Shown in pieces: positions 25,517 through 39,330 of a stretch of 64,000 nt of DNA. Both the position numbers and the translations under genes were made by a program. The notes below the pieces were generated by a model. The model was not told the DNA's origin. It worked only from the letters and a program-made list of their open reading frames with translations, and ran no database searches. The stretch's first letter is position 1, and each line of letters begins with the position of its first letter. The stretch comes from Isoperla grammatica (lineage: Eukaryota; Arthropoda; Insecta; Plecoptera; Perlodidae), in the NCBI GenBank assembly GCA_945910005.1, contig OX246746.1, forward strand, positions 20,495,316 to 20,559,315, read 5' to 3'.

Positions 25517-25728
25517 CTTAGTACTACATTTCCTGCCGTCATGTTATCAGTCAGTTGAATCGGATGATTTTCTACTTGAAATTGCAGAGCTTGAATTCGT
25601 ATAATTCCTTCCTGGAAGTCCACTTCGTTGTCGATTTTCCTTGCGATTGGCTGGTTGAGCGTTACCTTAGTACGCCCCAACAAGCGCTTCATAGGTTTGT
25701 TTTCCTTTGAAGCTTTTTTGTAGCGTTC
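25517..25728 (-). CDS. RhoGAP gene exon 11
   Basis: Acceptor TTGTTCAG, donor CTAAG|GTAAGC; 212 nt, entering in phase 0 and leaving after two bases. It encodes about 70 residues: a basic segment (ERYKKASKENKPMKRLLGR), then GIIRIQA and PIQLTDNMTAGNVVLR. This aligns with the human segment VIRVQAPHL...AIQLTEEL. It lies just after the GAP domain; the role is probably structural. Confidence 0.93.
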
Positions 25729-25976
25729 CTGAACAAATGTAAAGAGCGTTTAATAAGGAAGGTTAAACCTGACAGAAGTTCTTTTTTATTCTACTCAAAA
25801 TTAACTACTCTTTCACTAAAAGGAAGACATTATTCATTATAAATGCCCATATCCTCTTTTAGATTATGGGACCAGATATCCAATTAATTTTCTTATAAAT
25901 TTAGGCCTAACTGTGAAGATGGGTTTTACTGTGTTAGCTATGGTCTTGGAGTGAGCCTGTGAGATGAACCAATTAC

Positions 25977-26130
25977 CTGTTCATTTACTTCACGAACTTG
26001 ACTGACGAGTTCATTTGGTACCACCCACAGTAGTTCCCCATACTGGAGCATGGCCTCGGTAATTTTACAGCAGATTGAGGCAATGTTTACTTGGGCATCC
26101 AAGTCCTTCTTCCCTGTGGCACACATTAGG
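25977..26130 (-). CDS. RhoGAP gene exon 10 (end of GAP domain)
   Basis: Acceptor CTTGCAG, donor GAACAG|GTAATT; 154 nt. It encodes the last helices of the RhoGAP fold, including LLWVVPNELVSQVREVNEQ, which matches LLWTIPKFIVNQVRKQN of ARHGAP18. It enters with one base completing a serine codon and leaves in phase 0. Confidence 0.93.
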
Positions 26131-26634
26131 CTGCAAGCAATAATATCAATAAGAAAGATAGTTCAATGGAACATTTTCAGAATATGCCAGTGATAAAAAA
26201 TTACTTATTCGACATCCCTCATTGGGACGTTTTTGTGCGCAAGACGTAAATTTATTAGTGGTACCGCCAAATTCCCACAAGCAAAACACTAATTTTGAAT
26301 TTGTTACGTTTTTTACGTTTCATTAGCATGTTTTCACACTTATAACACACAGATCTCTCTATCCCATAGTAAAATAGTTCATGTTAAGAGTGTTTTTAAA
26401 GCACCATCATTAGCAGAGAAGAGAAGTGAATGCTGGGGATCCTATGAACAGGCAGTAAGGGAAGCATGACAATCAATGCTACTTTAAATTTGTACAAATC
26501 TCTAGTAATTGATGTTTCATTAAAAACCATAAGAAATGATAAGGTCTATACTTATGTCCATTAATATAATAAGTACATACTTGATATACGCCATTTAACA
26601 TGTAACAAAGCTAAGTGTAACAGTTTAAAGTTAC
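26131..26634 (-). other. Intron 9
   Basis: A 504-bp AT-rich intron with canonical ends; nothing else is recognised. Confidence 0.8.
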
Positions 26635-26821
26635 CTGGGTGGAAACAAAGAAGGTGCCATGACTACAGCCACATTATAGACAGTCATCTTAGTAAGAGGT
26701 TCGTTGTGAATCACGTTCAACAGGAAGTTGAATAACGCTCGAAGTAGATTTCGGCATTCAACGGGAAGAAGCAACACCAGCAGATTCAAGGCACGCAGGC
26801 GTAGATTACCATCAAGTAGAG
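26635..26821 (-). CDS. RhoGAP gene exon 9 (GAP domain core)
   Basis: Acceptor GTGTTAG, donor CCCAG|GTAACT; 187 nt. It encodes the middle of the RhoGAP domain: RALNLLVLLLP, then LLRALFNFLLNVI, and KMTVYNVAVVMAPSLF. The Asn in TVYNVAVVMAP (about residue 546 of the model) corresponds to the conserved asparagine that supports the GTPase active site in RhoGAPs (family knowledge). Confidence 0.96.
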
Positions 26822-27228
26822 CTAACACACAAAACAGGTTGGTTGGTTGGTAGTTTAAGGAAGTAACATCGTTTAATTATGTGAAGTTATGGAACTACAG
26901 AAAATGTTCAACAAGCTCATAGTTCATAACTTTAGTCATTATTGTTCTGACAGTGCTATACGACTCTTCTGTCCAATAGAAATTTGGATTTTTATGTTCT
27001 ATTGTAGGATTAAGAAAGATGCCAGATAGATAGGAAGAACGAAGTGTAATTTCTAAAATAACGGGACATTATAAACTACGTAGAACCCAAAGATTCTCCA
27101 CAACTAAACCATATGCACATTTTTATAATAAGAAAATTGTGCTAGTCTAGAGGACACTCAGGTCTAACAAGGTGATAACATAAAAATTATTCTTGAGATT
27201 GTAAGACACTTGTGTGCCAGTTACTTAC
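26822..27228 (-). other. Intron 8
   Basis: A 407-bp AT-rich intron with a canonical donor (GTAAGT) and acceptor; no repeat is recognised. Confidence 0.8.
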
Positions 27229-27478
27229 CATGCGATTGATAAAAAATATCAAGATACTCCACAGTGAGTAGCGGTGAAGGTAGGTCTCGAATAAGGCGTT
27301 TCAAAATGGCCACGGCATCATGGCAAGTCATTTGCTGGAACAGTCGATCCAACTGGTCGGGCTGATTGAACGGATCAGAGTCCAACTGAACGACGAGCGC
27401 CTCTACCTTCTGTTTGACACCTGCCAGGCGCAAGATACCCTCTTCCTTTGTACCGTAGCGCTCCAGGTGAGAGAGCAA
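27229..27478 (-). CDS. RhoGAP gene exon 8 (arginine finger)
   Basis: Acceptor ATGTTGCAG, donor CATG|GTAAGT; 250 nt, entering in phase 0 and leaving after one base. It encodes the catalytic half of the RhoGAP domain. EEGILRLAG holds the arginine finger (Arg about residue 430), and AVAILKRLIRDLPSPLL holds the conserved lysine and the Leu-Pro-x-Pro-Leu motif. An active GAP is therefore expected. The acceptor was chosen because it continues the preceding exon in frame and matches the family alignment directly. Confidence 0.96.
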
Positions 27479-27944
27479 CTGCAACATTATTCAAGTGTTG
27501 GCAAGACAGAACTGTGTATTGTTTTAACAAGGCTCTGTTCAACATGAACTACTTGTAAACTTTTTCCATGGTAATTACTATTTTCTAGGGATGGTCGAAT
27601 ATTCGAATTTTTCGAATAGTTCGACGAATAGTTCAGGAAATAATTCGATTCGAAACTCGAATACTAACTATTCGAAAATTCGAATATCCCGCCTTTTCGA
27701 TAAACCGGAAATGCGACCTCCCACCATTCCGCCGACCACTGACTTGCATTTTTCAATATGGCCTCCTGTATTTCTGTAGAAATACATTTGCAGAAGCATT
27801 TCCGGTTCCAGGGTTATTTTAATTTCATTTATTGTGCTCCATGAGTGAAGCTGAAGATGACAGAGGCCTTTCTCTAGGCCCAGGTGAGCCTCAGAGTAAT
27901 ACAAGAAAAGTGTGGGAGTCTTTCCTTGCTGGTTTAGGACTACT

Positions 27945-28225
27945 AGGCCTAGGCCTAGGCTAGCTGCCTAGGCCTTGGAAAAGTAAACTGGTTCTAAATT
28001 GGGGTGTATGTTTTTTTGTATCCAATAAACTATGATGGAATAGGCTAGGCCTAGGAAAGGTAAACTGGATCAAAATTGGGGTCTATTTTTTTTGTATCCA
28101 ATAAACTGTGATGGGATAGGCTAGGCCTAGGCCTAGGAAAGGTAAACTGGATCTAAATTGGGATGTATATTTTTTTGAATCTAATAAACTGTGATGGGAT
28201 AGACTAGAGCTAGGCCTAGGCCTAG
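27945..28225 (+). repeat. Short tandem array inside the hAT-like element
   Basis: Three to four diverged tandem units contain GTAAACTGGWTCWAAATTGGG, then a T-run, TATCCAATAAACT and TGATGGGATAGGCTAGGCCTAG. Internal minisatellites are common in non-autonomous hAT elements. Confidence 0.7.
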
Positions 28226-28291
28226 ACATTATGTCCTTACTCCTAACCCTATCCTCCAAGTTCAAAAAAGAGTAGACGTGTATACTGTATA

Positions 28292-28481
28292 TGTTATATC
28301 TTTAGGTCCAAGCACTTTGGACTTGGTGTGTACTGCGCTAGTTAGTCTGAGGACTGCGCAAGGCAAACGATTGTTGTGGGATGTGTAGGGCGACCAGGCA
28401 TGTTGGACTGGGTTGATGTCTTTATCGTAATTAATAAAGTTATTAACTAACTATGAATGTGTTCTTAATGTAACTCAAACA
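28292..28481 (+). repeat. 5' LTR of outer Gypsy element
   Basis: 190 bp, starts TGTTATATCTTTAGG and ends AACTCAAACA. I see no difference from the 3' LTR, so the insertion is probably young. Contains AATAAAG near its 3' part, a likely poly(A) signal. Confidence 0.93.
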
Positions 28482-28499
28482 TGGTGTCAGAAGTAAACG
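28482..28499 (+). other. Primer-binding site of outer Gypsy element
   Basis: TGGTGTCAGAAGTAAACG directly abuts the LTR end. The TGG start matches the CCA end of a tRNA; the TGGTGTCAGAAG form is found in several Gypsy elements and is usually assigned to a leucine tRNA. The tRNA identity is tentative. Confidence 0.7.
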
Positions 28500-28615
28500 A
28501 AGCCTTACAATCGGTACTGACAAGAAAATGTAAGTGAACTAAACCTTACAATCGGTACTGACAGGAAACGTAAGTGAACTAAACCTTACAATAAACTGGG
28601 AACAGTTAGGCCTTA

Positions 28616-30126
28616 ATGGCGTCGTCTGTGTACAAGCCACCTCCGGATTTGGCACTGACAGGAAATGTCGCAGAAAACTGGCGTAAGTGGAAACAAAAAT
28701 TTTGTATATTCCTAAGCGCAAGTAAAACGGAAAACGAAAGTGACGAGATTAAAATCTCAGCCTTGCTCAACCTTATCGGTGATGAGGGCCTAGATGCCTA
28801 CAATACCTTTAAATTTGAAGGCACGCCTTCAGACCGTACCCTGGAACAAGTCCTCGATAAATTCGATGCGCACTGCTCGCCACGGAAGAATGTGATATTT
28901 GACAGTTTCAAATTTTTCACAATTGTTCAAGAAGATGGACAGTCCTTTGATCAGTTCCTTACACGTCTCAAAATTGCTGCTGCATTGTGCGAGTTTGGTG
29001 ATCAAGAGGACAGACTCATTAGAGATCGAATTGTTGTTGGTATGCGAGACCTGCAAGTGCAAGAACGTCTCCTTGGAGAGCCTAAGCTCACTTTACAGAA
29101 GGCTGCAAACTACTGCAGAGCTGCCGAGGATGGAAGACAGCAGGCGGAAACTGTACGAGGGACAACAACAACAACAGCAGCTGCCGTCGAAACAGTGAAT
29201 TCGAAGAATACGCGAGTGCGACAAAGTGCTGCCCAACGGGGCTATAATAGTGAAAAGCCATATGAGTGTAAAAAGTGTTGCTATGTGCACAAAAAAGGCA
29301 AATGCCCTGCGTTCGGTAAAGAGTGCTCTCGATGTGGTCAGAAAAATCATTTTCCAAAAGGGTGTTCTTTTAATAAGCGATGCAAACCTGTGCATGAGGT
29401 AATTGATCCTAACAATGAACCTGTCACTGACAGTTCTGATGATGAATCAGGTAGACTTAGTGACACTGATGATAATAACAGAGTAGATACTGTAAACAGT
29501 TTCCACATATATGCTGTTACAAACGAAGGTAAGCCTAAAGATGATCCTGTACAGGTTACAAAAATGTGTAAGTCGAAACTTGACAAGTCGTGGCATGAAA
29601 AGATGTTGGTTAACTCAAAAGAAGTAGAATTTAAATTAGACACAGGGGCAGAAGTTAGTATTCTCCCTCTAAAAATATTCAAACTGCTTAAAAATAAAGC
29701 TGACCAACTTCATAATACTAGAACCATTCTAGTTGGGTTTGGAGACAAATATAACAAAATCAAACCTGATGGCAAAGCTCAGCTCGAGTGTATCACTAGC
29801 AAGGGCACGAGAGCAACTGTAGAGTTTATAGTAGTCAACCTAAACACTTCACCCCTGTTAGGACTACAAGCTTGCATATCCCTCAATCTTGTAAAAAGAA
29901 TTGATAAAATATCGGTGGATACCACCAAGGAACTATTAACTGAATCCTACTCAGATGTGTTCTCAGGCCTAGGCTTAATGCCCTCCTCACACTCGATTGA
30001 GTTACAACCAGGAGCAGTGCCTGTGATACATGCTGCTAGAAGAGTTCCCCATAGCCTTCATAGTAAACTCAAAGAAACCCTGGATGACTTAGAAGCACGA
30101 GATATTGTTGAAAAAGTAGATAGACC
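28616..30126 (+). pseudogene. gag-pol of outer Gypsy, 5' part (gag, zinc knuckles, protease, start of RT)
   Basis: From the ATG at 28616 the frame codes for a capsid-like gag (about residues 1-180), a Cys/His-rich zone (CKKCCYVHKKGKCP and CSRCGQKNHFPKGC, about residues 215-250), an aspartic protease with the catalytic motif LDTGAEVSIL (about residue 345) and the N-terminal edge of the reverse transcriptase. It is cut at 30126, where the nested element is inserted; the few residues after that come from the nested LTR. Gag and pol share one frame with no visible frameshift site. It is non-functional at this locus because of the interruption. Confidence 0.9.
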
Positions 30127-30228
30127 TATGGTTTTTATAAGATAAATTATAAAGAACCAAATTTAACTAAATTTATTATCGTGTCTTTATATCAGCCCCT
30201 GGTTACAAACTGATTAGCAAAAACATTT

Positions 30229-33641
<3,413 letters not shown>

Positions 33642-33642
<1 letters not shown>

Positions 33643-33884
33643 TACTGACTGCCCCGAATGTTTTCCTGGTACTTACATGGAGGCACACAGTGGCGAGCGT
33701 GGTTGCCGAAAGTAGCGTGATACCAACACAATCCTCTGTCAGTGGTCGTGCCTACTGGTGATGGAGCCCTGTTGTGTGACCTTGAACGCTGACGACGGCC
33801 TTGGAACTGATCATTACTGAGCGCGGCGACGATGGCAGTCAGCGACTTCAACCGTTGTGTCAACTCTTGAAGTTGTGCTTCCAT
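33642..33884 (-). CDS. gag remnant of nested Gypsy (80 aa)
   Basis: A short frame starting [15 protein letters not shown], basic in the middle ([11 protein letters not shown]) and ending with [18 protein letters not shown], the Cys/His motif seen at the end of gag in many invertebrate Gypsy elements. The usual matrix/capsid region of several hundred residues is missing. Its stop overlaps the pol start in TAATG. Either an internal deletion removed gag or this is a gag-less subfamily; whether the short product has a role is unknown. Confidence 0.75.
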
Positions 33885-33928
33885 TTTAAAGTGATTACCG
33901 ACAGACAGAAGGTATGCGTCTTATTCGG

Positions 33929-33946
33929 ATCACGTCGGGGTCACCA
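33929..33946 (-). other. Primer-binding site of nested Gypsy element
   Basis: On the minus strand TGGTGACCCCGACGTGAT follows the 5' LTR after one T. The TGG start pairs with tRNA CCA ends. The tRNA species cannot be named with confidence. Confidence 0.75.
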
Positions 33947-33947
33947 A

Positions 33948-34101
33948 TATGGTTTTTATAAGATAAATTATAAAGAACCAAATTTAACTAAATTTATTAT
34001 CGTGTCTTTATATCAGCCCCTGGTTACAAACTGATTAGCAAAAACATTTTTATTTGTTCTTCCTCGATTGTTGCGGACCCACCGCCTGGCAAGCCGCCAC
34101 A
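33948..34101 (-). repeat. 5' LTR of nested Gypsy element
   Basis: 154 bp and indistinguishable by eye from the LTR at 30127-30280, implying a very recent insertion, younger than the outer element it interrupts. Confidence 0.9.
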
Positions 34102-36611
34102 GACCCACTGATTGGGTTAATAGCTTGGTCATTACCGAAAAGGTGAATGGAAATCTACGTCTCTGTCTCGATCCACGGGATCTTAATGCGGTAATCAAGC
34201 GAGAACATTACCAAATACCCACCTCAGACGATATAATCTCACGCTTGGGGGGGAAAACTGTTTTCTCAGTGCTCGATTTAAAAGAGGGGTTCTGGCAAAT
34301 ACAACTGTCAAAAGAAAGTGCTGAATTATGCACATTTAACACACCTTTCGGAAGGTATTCATTTAAGCGCCTCCCGTTCGGTATTTGCTCCGCCCCTGAG
34401 GTGTTCCAAAAGACATTGACTAAATTGTTTGGGGATATAAAGAATGTAGAAATCTACATTAATGATATAATAGTGTCAGGCAAAACTGTACAAGAACATG
34501 ACATGGCACTCATGCAGGTACTTTTGAGGGCTCGGGCCAATGGGGTCTGTTTCAATAAGGATAAATTCCAGTACAGAGTACCTGAGGTACGATACGTTGG
34601 AAGAAACATATCTGAAAAAGGGGTTACAGTTGACAAAAAACATGTGAAAGGCATTGTGGATATGCCAACTCCTACCTCAAAACAACATGTAATGAGACTG
34701 CTAGGAATGTGTAAATACCTAGCTCAGTTTATCCCTAATTTGTCACAGGTATCAGCACCTATCAGAAACCTTACTAAGACGGATGTCATGTGGCAGTGGT
34801 CACACGAACATGACAAATCACTAGAAAAAATAAAAAATCTCCTTGTTAATGCACCAGTTCTGGCCATCTACAATAGTTCAAAACCGCTTATTTTACAAAC
34901 GGATGCATCCAAAGATGGCCTAGGAGCTTGCATCATGCAAGATGGTCACCCCATTGCTTACTCATCTCGTAGTCTGACCGAATCTGAACAAAGATATGCT
35001 CAGATTGAGAAAGAGCTCCTTGCCATTGTGTATGGGATTGAAAAGTTTCACCAATTTACGTATGGAAGGTTAGTGGAAGTAAACACTGACCATAAACCTC
35101 TCGAGGCCATCTGCCTCAAAGACATAGCAAAAGTGTCTGCTCGTCTTCAACGTATGCTTCTACGTCTGCTTAAATACCAAATCACTGTAAGCTATGTGCC
35201 TGGCAAACATTTGCAACTAGCTGACACGCTGTCACGAGCATGTGTTTTGGACCCTGTGAAAGATGACCCTGAATTTCAATGCGTTGTGCATTCTGTTAGT
35301 AAACATCTTTCCATAACAGACAAGCGCAGAATTCAATTCAAAAAAGAAACGCAGCAGGACGAGTCTTTAAAAAATCTAATAGCTCTTCACGTGGAAGGCT
35401 GGCCTGAGCACAAATACCAAGCACCTAGTAATGTTCGGCATTATTGGAACATGAGAACAGACCTCCAAGTATGCGAGGGGTTGGTTTTCTTAAATAAGAG
35501 GCTTATTGTACCAGCAAAACTGCGTAACCATATACTTTCACTAATACACGAAGGCCATGCAGGGATTGAGCGATCCAAAACTAAAGCTAGAGAAATGGTT
35601 TACTGGCCTGGCATGGCAAAGGATATTGAAAGTTTAATAGGCAAATGTACTACCTGTCAACTACTCCAGAAAAAAAATGTTAAAGAGCCAATGATTCCGC
35701 ACAAAATACCCTCTCGTGCCTGGGAAAAAATAGGGGTAGATATCCTAGAGTACGGGGGCGCTAGTTATTTGACAGTCGTTGACTATTACAGTAAATGGAT
35801 TGAGTTATCAAGTTTGCCAAACAAGACAGCATCAGGGGCAATTCATCGGTTGAAGTCTATATTTGCTCGGTTTGGAATACCTGAAATACTAATATCAGAT
35901 AATATGCCCTTTAGTAGTCAGGAGTTTCTAGCATTTGCAACGGACTGGGATTTCAAAGTAGTTACGTCAAGCCCAGGATACGCTCAGTCAAATGGTCAAG
36001 TAGAATCGGCAGTAGCCATTTGCAAAACTATTCTTAAAAAATCTTCTAGCACTGGAAAAGATCCATATGATGCTCTCCTGGACTATAGAAGTACTCCTGT
36101 TAAAGGACTGAATTTGTCACCAGCTCAAATTCTGCTTAACCACAGGATTAGAACTAAACTGCCTACATGTACATCATTGCTACGACCTAAACTTAACAAA
36201 GATGTTGGCAACAAGTTGCAGTCAAAGCAGGAGAAACAAAAACTGTACTATGATAACTCAGCAAAATCTAGAAAACCATTTAATATAGGTGACAATGTAC
36301 TTATATCTAAAGGAAAGGAATGGGACCGTGGGAAAGTTGTGGGCATACATGATATGCCACGTTCATACATTGTAAAAAACTCCTTAGGCAACATGCTGAG
36401 ACGCAATAGTCGCCATCTGCGTCTATCGGCCAGTGGTTCACCTGGGATGGGTTATTGGTATCCTGATTGTCAGGTTGACCAGGAAGTTGAGAGTGAGACC
36501 GAGGTTGATCAGCCCAACGATAATGGGGTGCCTCCATCACCTCCACCACCCTGTGTAACACGTTCAGGCCGTGTTGTTAAGAGGCCTTCTAAGTATAATG
36601 ACTTTGTGTAA
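34102..36611 (+). pseudogene. gag-pol of outer Gypsy, 3' part (RT, RNase H, integrase)
   Basis: Resumes the frame interrupted at 30126. RT has RLCLDPRDLNAVI and FSVLDLKEGFWQI, but the catalytic box reads YINDIIV (near 34455) instead of the usual YxDD: the first catalytic aspartate is asparagine. RNase H follows (LQTDASKDGLGACI, NTDHKPLEAI), then a zinc-binding HHCC region (HEGHAGIERSK...CTTCQLLQ), an integrase core with D, D and E (GVDILEYG, ISDNMPFSSQ, NGQVESAV) and a C-terminal tail ending at TAA 36611. The asparagine and the nested insertion both argue that this copy is dead. Confidence 0.92.
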
Positions 36612-36656
36612 TTTTAGATTGTAAGTCAATTGTAAGTTCAAACTTAAATGGGGAGA

Positions 36657-36846
36657 TGTTATATCTTTAGGTCCAAGCACTTTGGACTTGGTGTGTACTG
36701 CGCTAGTTAGTCTGAGGACTGCGCAAGGCAAACGATTGTTGTGGGATGTGTAGGGCGACCAGGCATGTTGGACTGGGTTGATGTCTTTATCGTAATTAAT
36801 AAAGTTATTAACTAACTATGAATGTGTTCTTAATGTAACTCAAACA
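36657..36846 (+). repeat. 3' LTR of outer Gypsy element
   Basis: 190 bp, indistinguishable by eye from the 5' LTR, followed by the GTATA target duplication. Confidence 0.93.
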
Positions 36847-37371
36847 GTATAGGCTTGGGTCTAGGCCTAGTACTAGTAGGTCCCTACATTGTCTTTGAAA
36901 TTCAATAAACAACCATGCTTATTTCTGTAGGCAAATTAATTAGGTTAGGGCCTCAACCATCCATATTATAACTGACTTGGTATTATTTCTTTATTCATCA
37001 TACATTAACGTTCATGTCATTTACACAACTTGATTCCTTGTGTATTAAAATGCCGATAACGTGCGAAATATTCGAATTCGAATTCGATATTCGAAATATT
37101 TTGGTCTCATTATTCGATATTCGTATTCGACTTTGAAAATTGGTATTCGCTCACCCCTACTATTTTCCAAATACTGTATTTATATTATTTATAGCAGGGT
37201 TGCCGTTTGATTTAAATTGATTATCGATTGCGATAATGGGTTATAAATGTGAACAAGTTGTCTATAACCCTAAATGATGATTGAAAAACATGAACATCGC
37301 ATTTAAATAACCCTTTGCTTAAGAAACCTATTGAAAAACCGGTTCTTGATTAAGTTTTGGGGAGTACTTAC

Positions 37372-37638
37372 CTTATGGAATATTATAGGTACTGGGCCAG
37401 AGTCACCGGTTACCAGGCGATCTCGTTCCAGTAGTGTAGCGATCGATGCTCCAAAAACGGCTCCATCCTCTTTGCGCTTCTTCTTCGGTGTCTTGCGTTT
37501 GTGAAATGGGATGTTATATTGGTCCAAAAGTGCCGTCACTTCGAAGAGAAGAAGAGGGTGAAGCTTAACTAGGTCCGCTTCACCCAAGTAGTCCACCCAG
37601 GTCCGACCCACTAGAAGATCATTGGGGTAGTGTTGATT
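37372..37638 (-). CDS. RhoGAP gene exon 7
   Basis: Acceptor TTGTCTAG, donor CATAAG|GTAAGT; 267 nt, phase 0 at both ends. It encodes 89 residues including VGRTWVDYLGEADLVKL and LLLFEVTALLDQYNI, corresponding to the conserved region just before the RhoGAP domain of ARHGAP18 (IGDL...LALIELTALYDVLGI), then a basic loop (KRKTPKKKRK) and the first GAP-domain strand up to VPIIFHK. The basic loop is longer than in the human protein and could act as a localisation or membrane-binding patch (inference). Confidence 0.95.
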
Positions 37639-37870
37639 CTAGACAAGAAAATAGTACATTATTTCTGGTTTAATATCCTGTTTAGATGTCTTTAGATGTT
37701 GATCTGATTGAGATAGATTGTTGATTATTGCTCGTTGACCCCTCATGCCAAAGTCACACTATGGTTCAGTACATCCCTAAATCCCTTCCGAGTCACTTCC
37801 AAGCTGCACGTGTCACAAAATGACTCAAATACCATTCAGGCTATAAACGTAGGTGCCTATCGGCTGGAAT

Positions 37871-38063
37871 GATATATAATGTGAGGAAAGGATCCAACAG
37901 CTTACCTTCGTGTAGTAAGATGACGGATTTGCGAGTTTGAAGTACACATAAAAGACGTCTTGGTACATTTGTATTATGTCTTTTATCTGTACTTCAAACT
38001 CGCAAATCCGTCATCTTACTACACGAAGGTAAGCTGTTGGATCCTTTCCTCACATTATATATC
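37871..38063. repeat. Near-perfect 86-bp inverted repeat spanning exon 6
   Basis: Arms 37871-37956 and 37978-38063 are reverse complements with a single mismatch, around a 21-nt loop. The left arm includes most of exon 6 and the start of intron 6 (donor GTAAGC). The right arm is an inverted copy lying in intron 5. A 13-bp direct repeat, CAAATACCATTCA, lies on both sides (37825-37837 and 38063-38075), consistent with a template-switch event. An assembly or library artefact is possible. Confidence 0.95.
37906..37986 (-). CDS. RhoGAP gene exon 6 (candidate, inside hairpin)
   Basis: An 81-nt phase 0-0 exon between acceptor AAGTACAG and donor ACGAAG|GTAAGC. It encodes 27 residues with YFKLANPSSYYTK, which fits the short FRLP-type segment preceding exon 7 in ARHGAP18 proteins. 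It links exons 5 and 7 in frame. The acceptor AG exists only because of the single mismatch between the hairpin arms (G where the mirror copy has C). If the inverted duplication is an artefact, the true acceptor lies elsewhere. Confidence 0.6.
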
Positions 38064-38229
38064 AAATACCATTCAACTAGGTAGCTTTGTAAATATGCTG
38101 TTGACAACATAATATAGTATACATTGATTTCAATTAAAATGAAAACAGCCAAAATACTCGGAACTTCACTCGATTCCAATTAAAAACTCGCTAGTTGTCC
38201 CTCACATCTAGTGACACTCGGCAACTCAC

Positions 38230-38380
38230 CAGAGAATCACGCGGACAGCGTTCATCGTAACGCATGTTACTCTGCGACCCTGCTCTCCTCAAGACAGCCC
38301 GGGCAGCAGCTCGCTGAGCCATCGCATCATCCACAGTATACAGAGAACTTTGGGACCGGCTCAGAGAATGATGGTCATTC
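38230..38380 (-). CDS. RhoGAP gene exon 5
   Basis: Acceptor TGTTTTACAG, donor TCTCTG|GTGAGT; 151 nt, entering with one base that completes a lysine codon and leaving in phase 0. It encodes a Ser/Arg-rich low-complexity linker with an alanine/arginine-rich helix (MAQRAAARAVLRRAGSQS). No domain is recognised. The exon is supported by strong splice sites and exact phase agreement rather than by homology. Confidence 0.8.
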
Positions 38381-39161
38381 CTGTAAAACAGTTGATGTGA
38401 TTTGTTTTCATCATAAAAATGTGATTTCTAAGGTGAATGATTATTTGTTGGCTAGGATTAATTTTCCATGTGAAGTCATAGCAAAGAATGATTAAATTAA
38501 TTAATTTATGAATAGATAAATTTGTATTTAATATTTATATTAGAGGCAAACACAACCTTTTTTACAGCAAGAATGAGTACTTCTCTTAAAGTAGTCTACA
38601 TGTAGGTAGGCCTAAGTCTACTTTCCTCTACTACTTTCTTCTTAGTATTTATAAAATAATTACTATCAAATTTCATTAGCATTAGCATTAGCATTACCTT
38701 ACTGATACTATGACTACATATTATCAGTAGGCATAATAGTATTCCTAACATTAGTATTATTATTAGTTGAGTATTACTGGCATATCACTATCATTATAAA
38801 GTAGGCAACACAATTCATTGTAATTATCTTAAGCACACTGTGTATATGTATTATGTACTACAAAGAGCCTGAATAAACTAAAGTAAACTAAACTAAAACT
38901 GCAAGTCAAATCACTCTCTGCACAATGGCTATGTCCGGGCCTTTGCCCACTACAATCACAGAGCACAAACTACAATGCACTTCTAATACTATTTACAACT
39001 TTCCGTGTGAGAAAAAATACGAAGTATGAAACATCAAGATTAACTGAGTAAGACTTCCTATTACTCTTACACAAAGATCTGGTTAACTTCTTTGTAGCCT
39101 AACCAATTTATTTACACAATAATAGTAAGAAGTAGGCTATGGATTGTTATTGTATACATAC
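38381..39161 (-). other. Intron 4
   Basis: A 781-bp AT-rich intron with a short ATTAGC hexamer repeat near 38675-38697 and many TATTAT runs. No gene or element is recognised. Confidence 0.7.
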
Positions 39162-39330
39162 TTGATTTGTATTCTGTTGCTGAGAACACTGACGTTAGCA
39201 TTCGAATGTGTGACCGTCACAATCGAGCTGTTGGTGTTGTTGATCGGGTCGCTCGAGCTCCGGTACCTCTCTCTGGGACGAGGAAGATGCAACGTGCCCA
39301 GTCGTTGGAAGCCAACCATCTCGATACCAT
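39162..39330 (-). CDS. RhoGAP gene exon 4 (5' boundary uncertain)
   Basis: The donor CAAATCAA|GTATGT is clear. Phase requires an acceptor leaving two bases: GTTAAAG|AT (39330) or GGAGAG|TA (39360, adding ten residues); neither is a strong acceptor. The encoded segment has GIEMVGFQRLGTLHLPRPRE and a Ser/Thr/Asn-rich tail, with no recognised domain, and lies between the N-terminal motif and the GAP domain, a poorly conserved region of the family. Confidence 0.6.
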
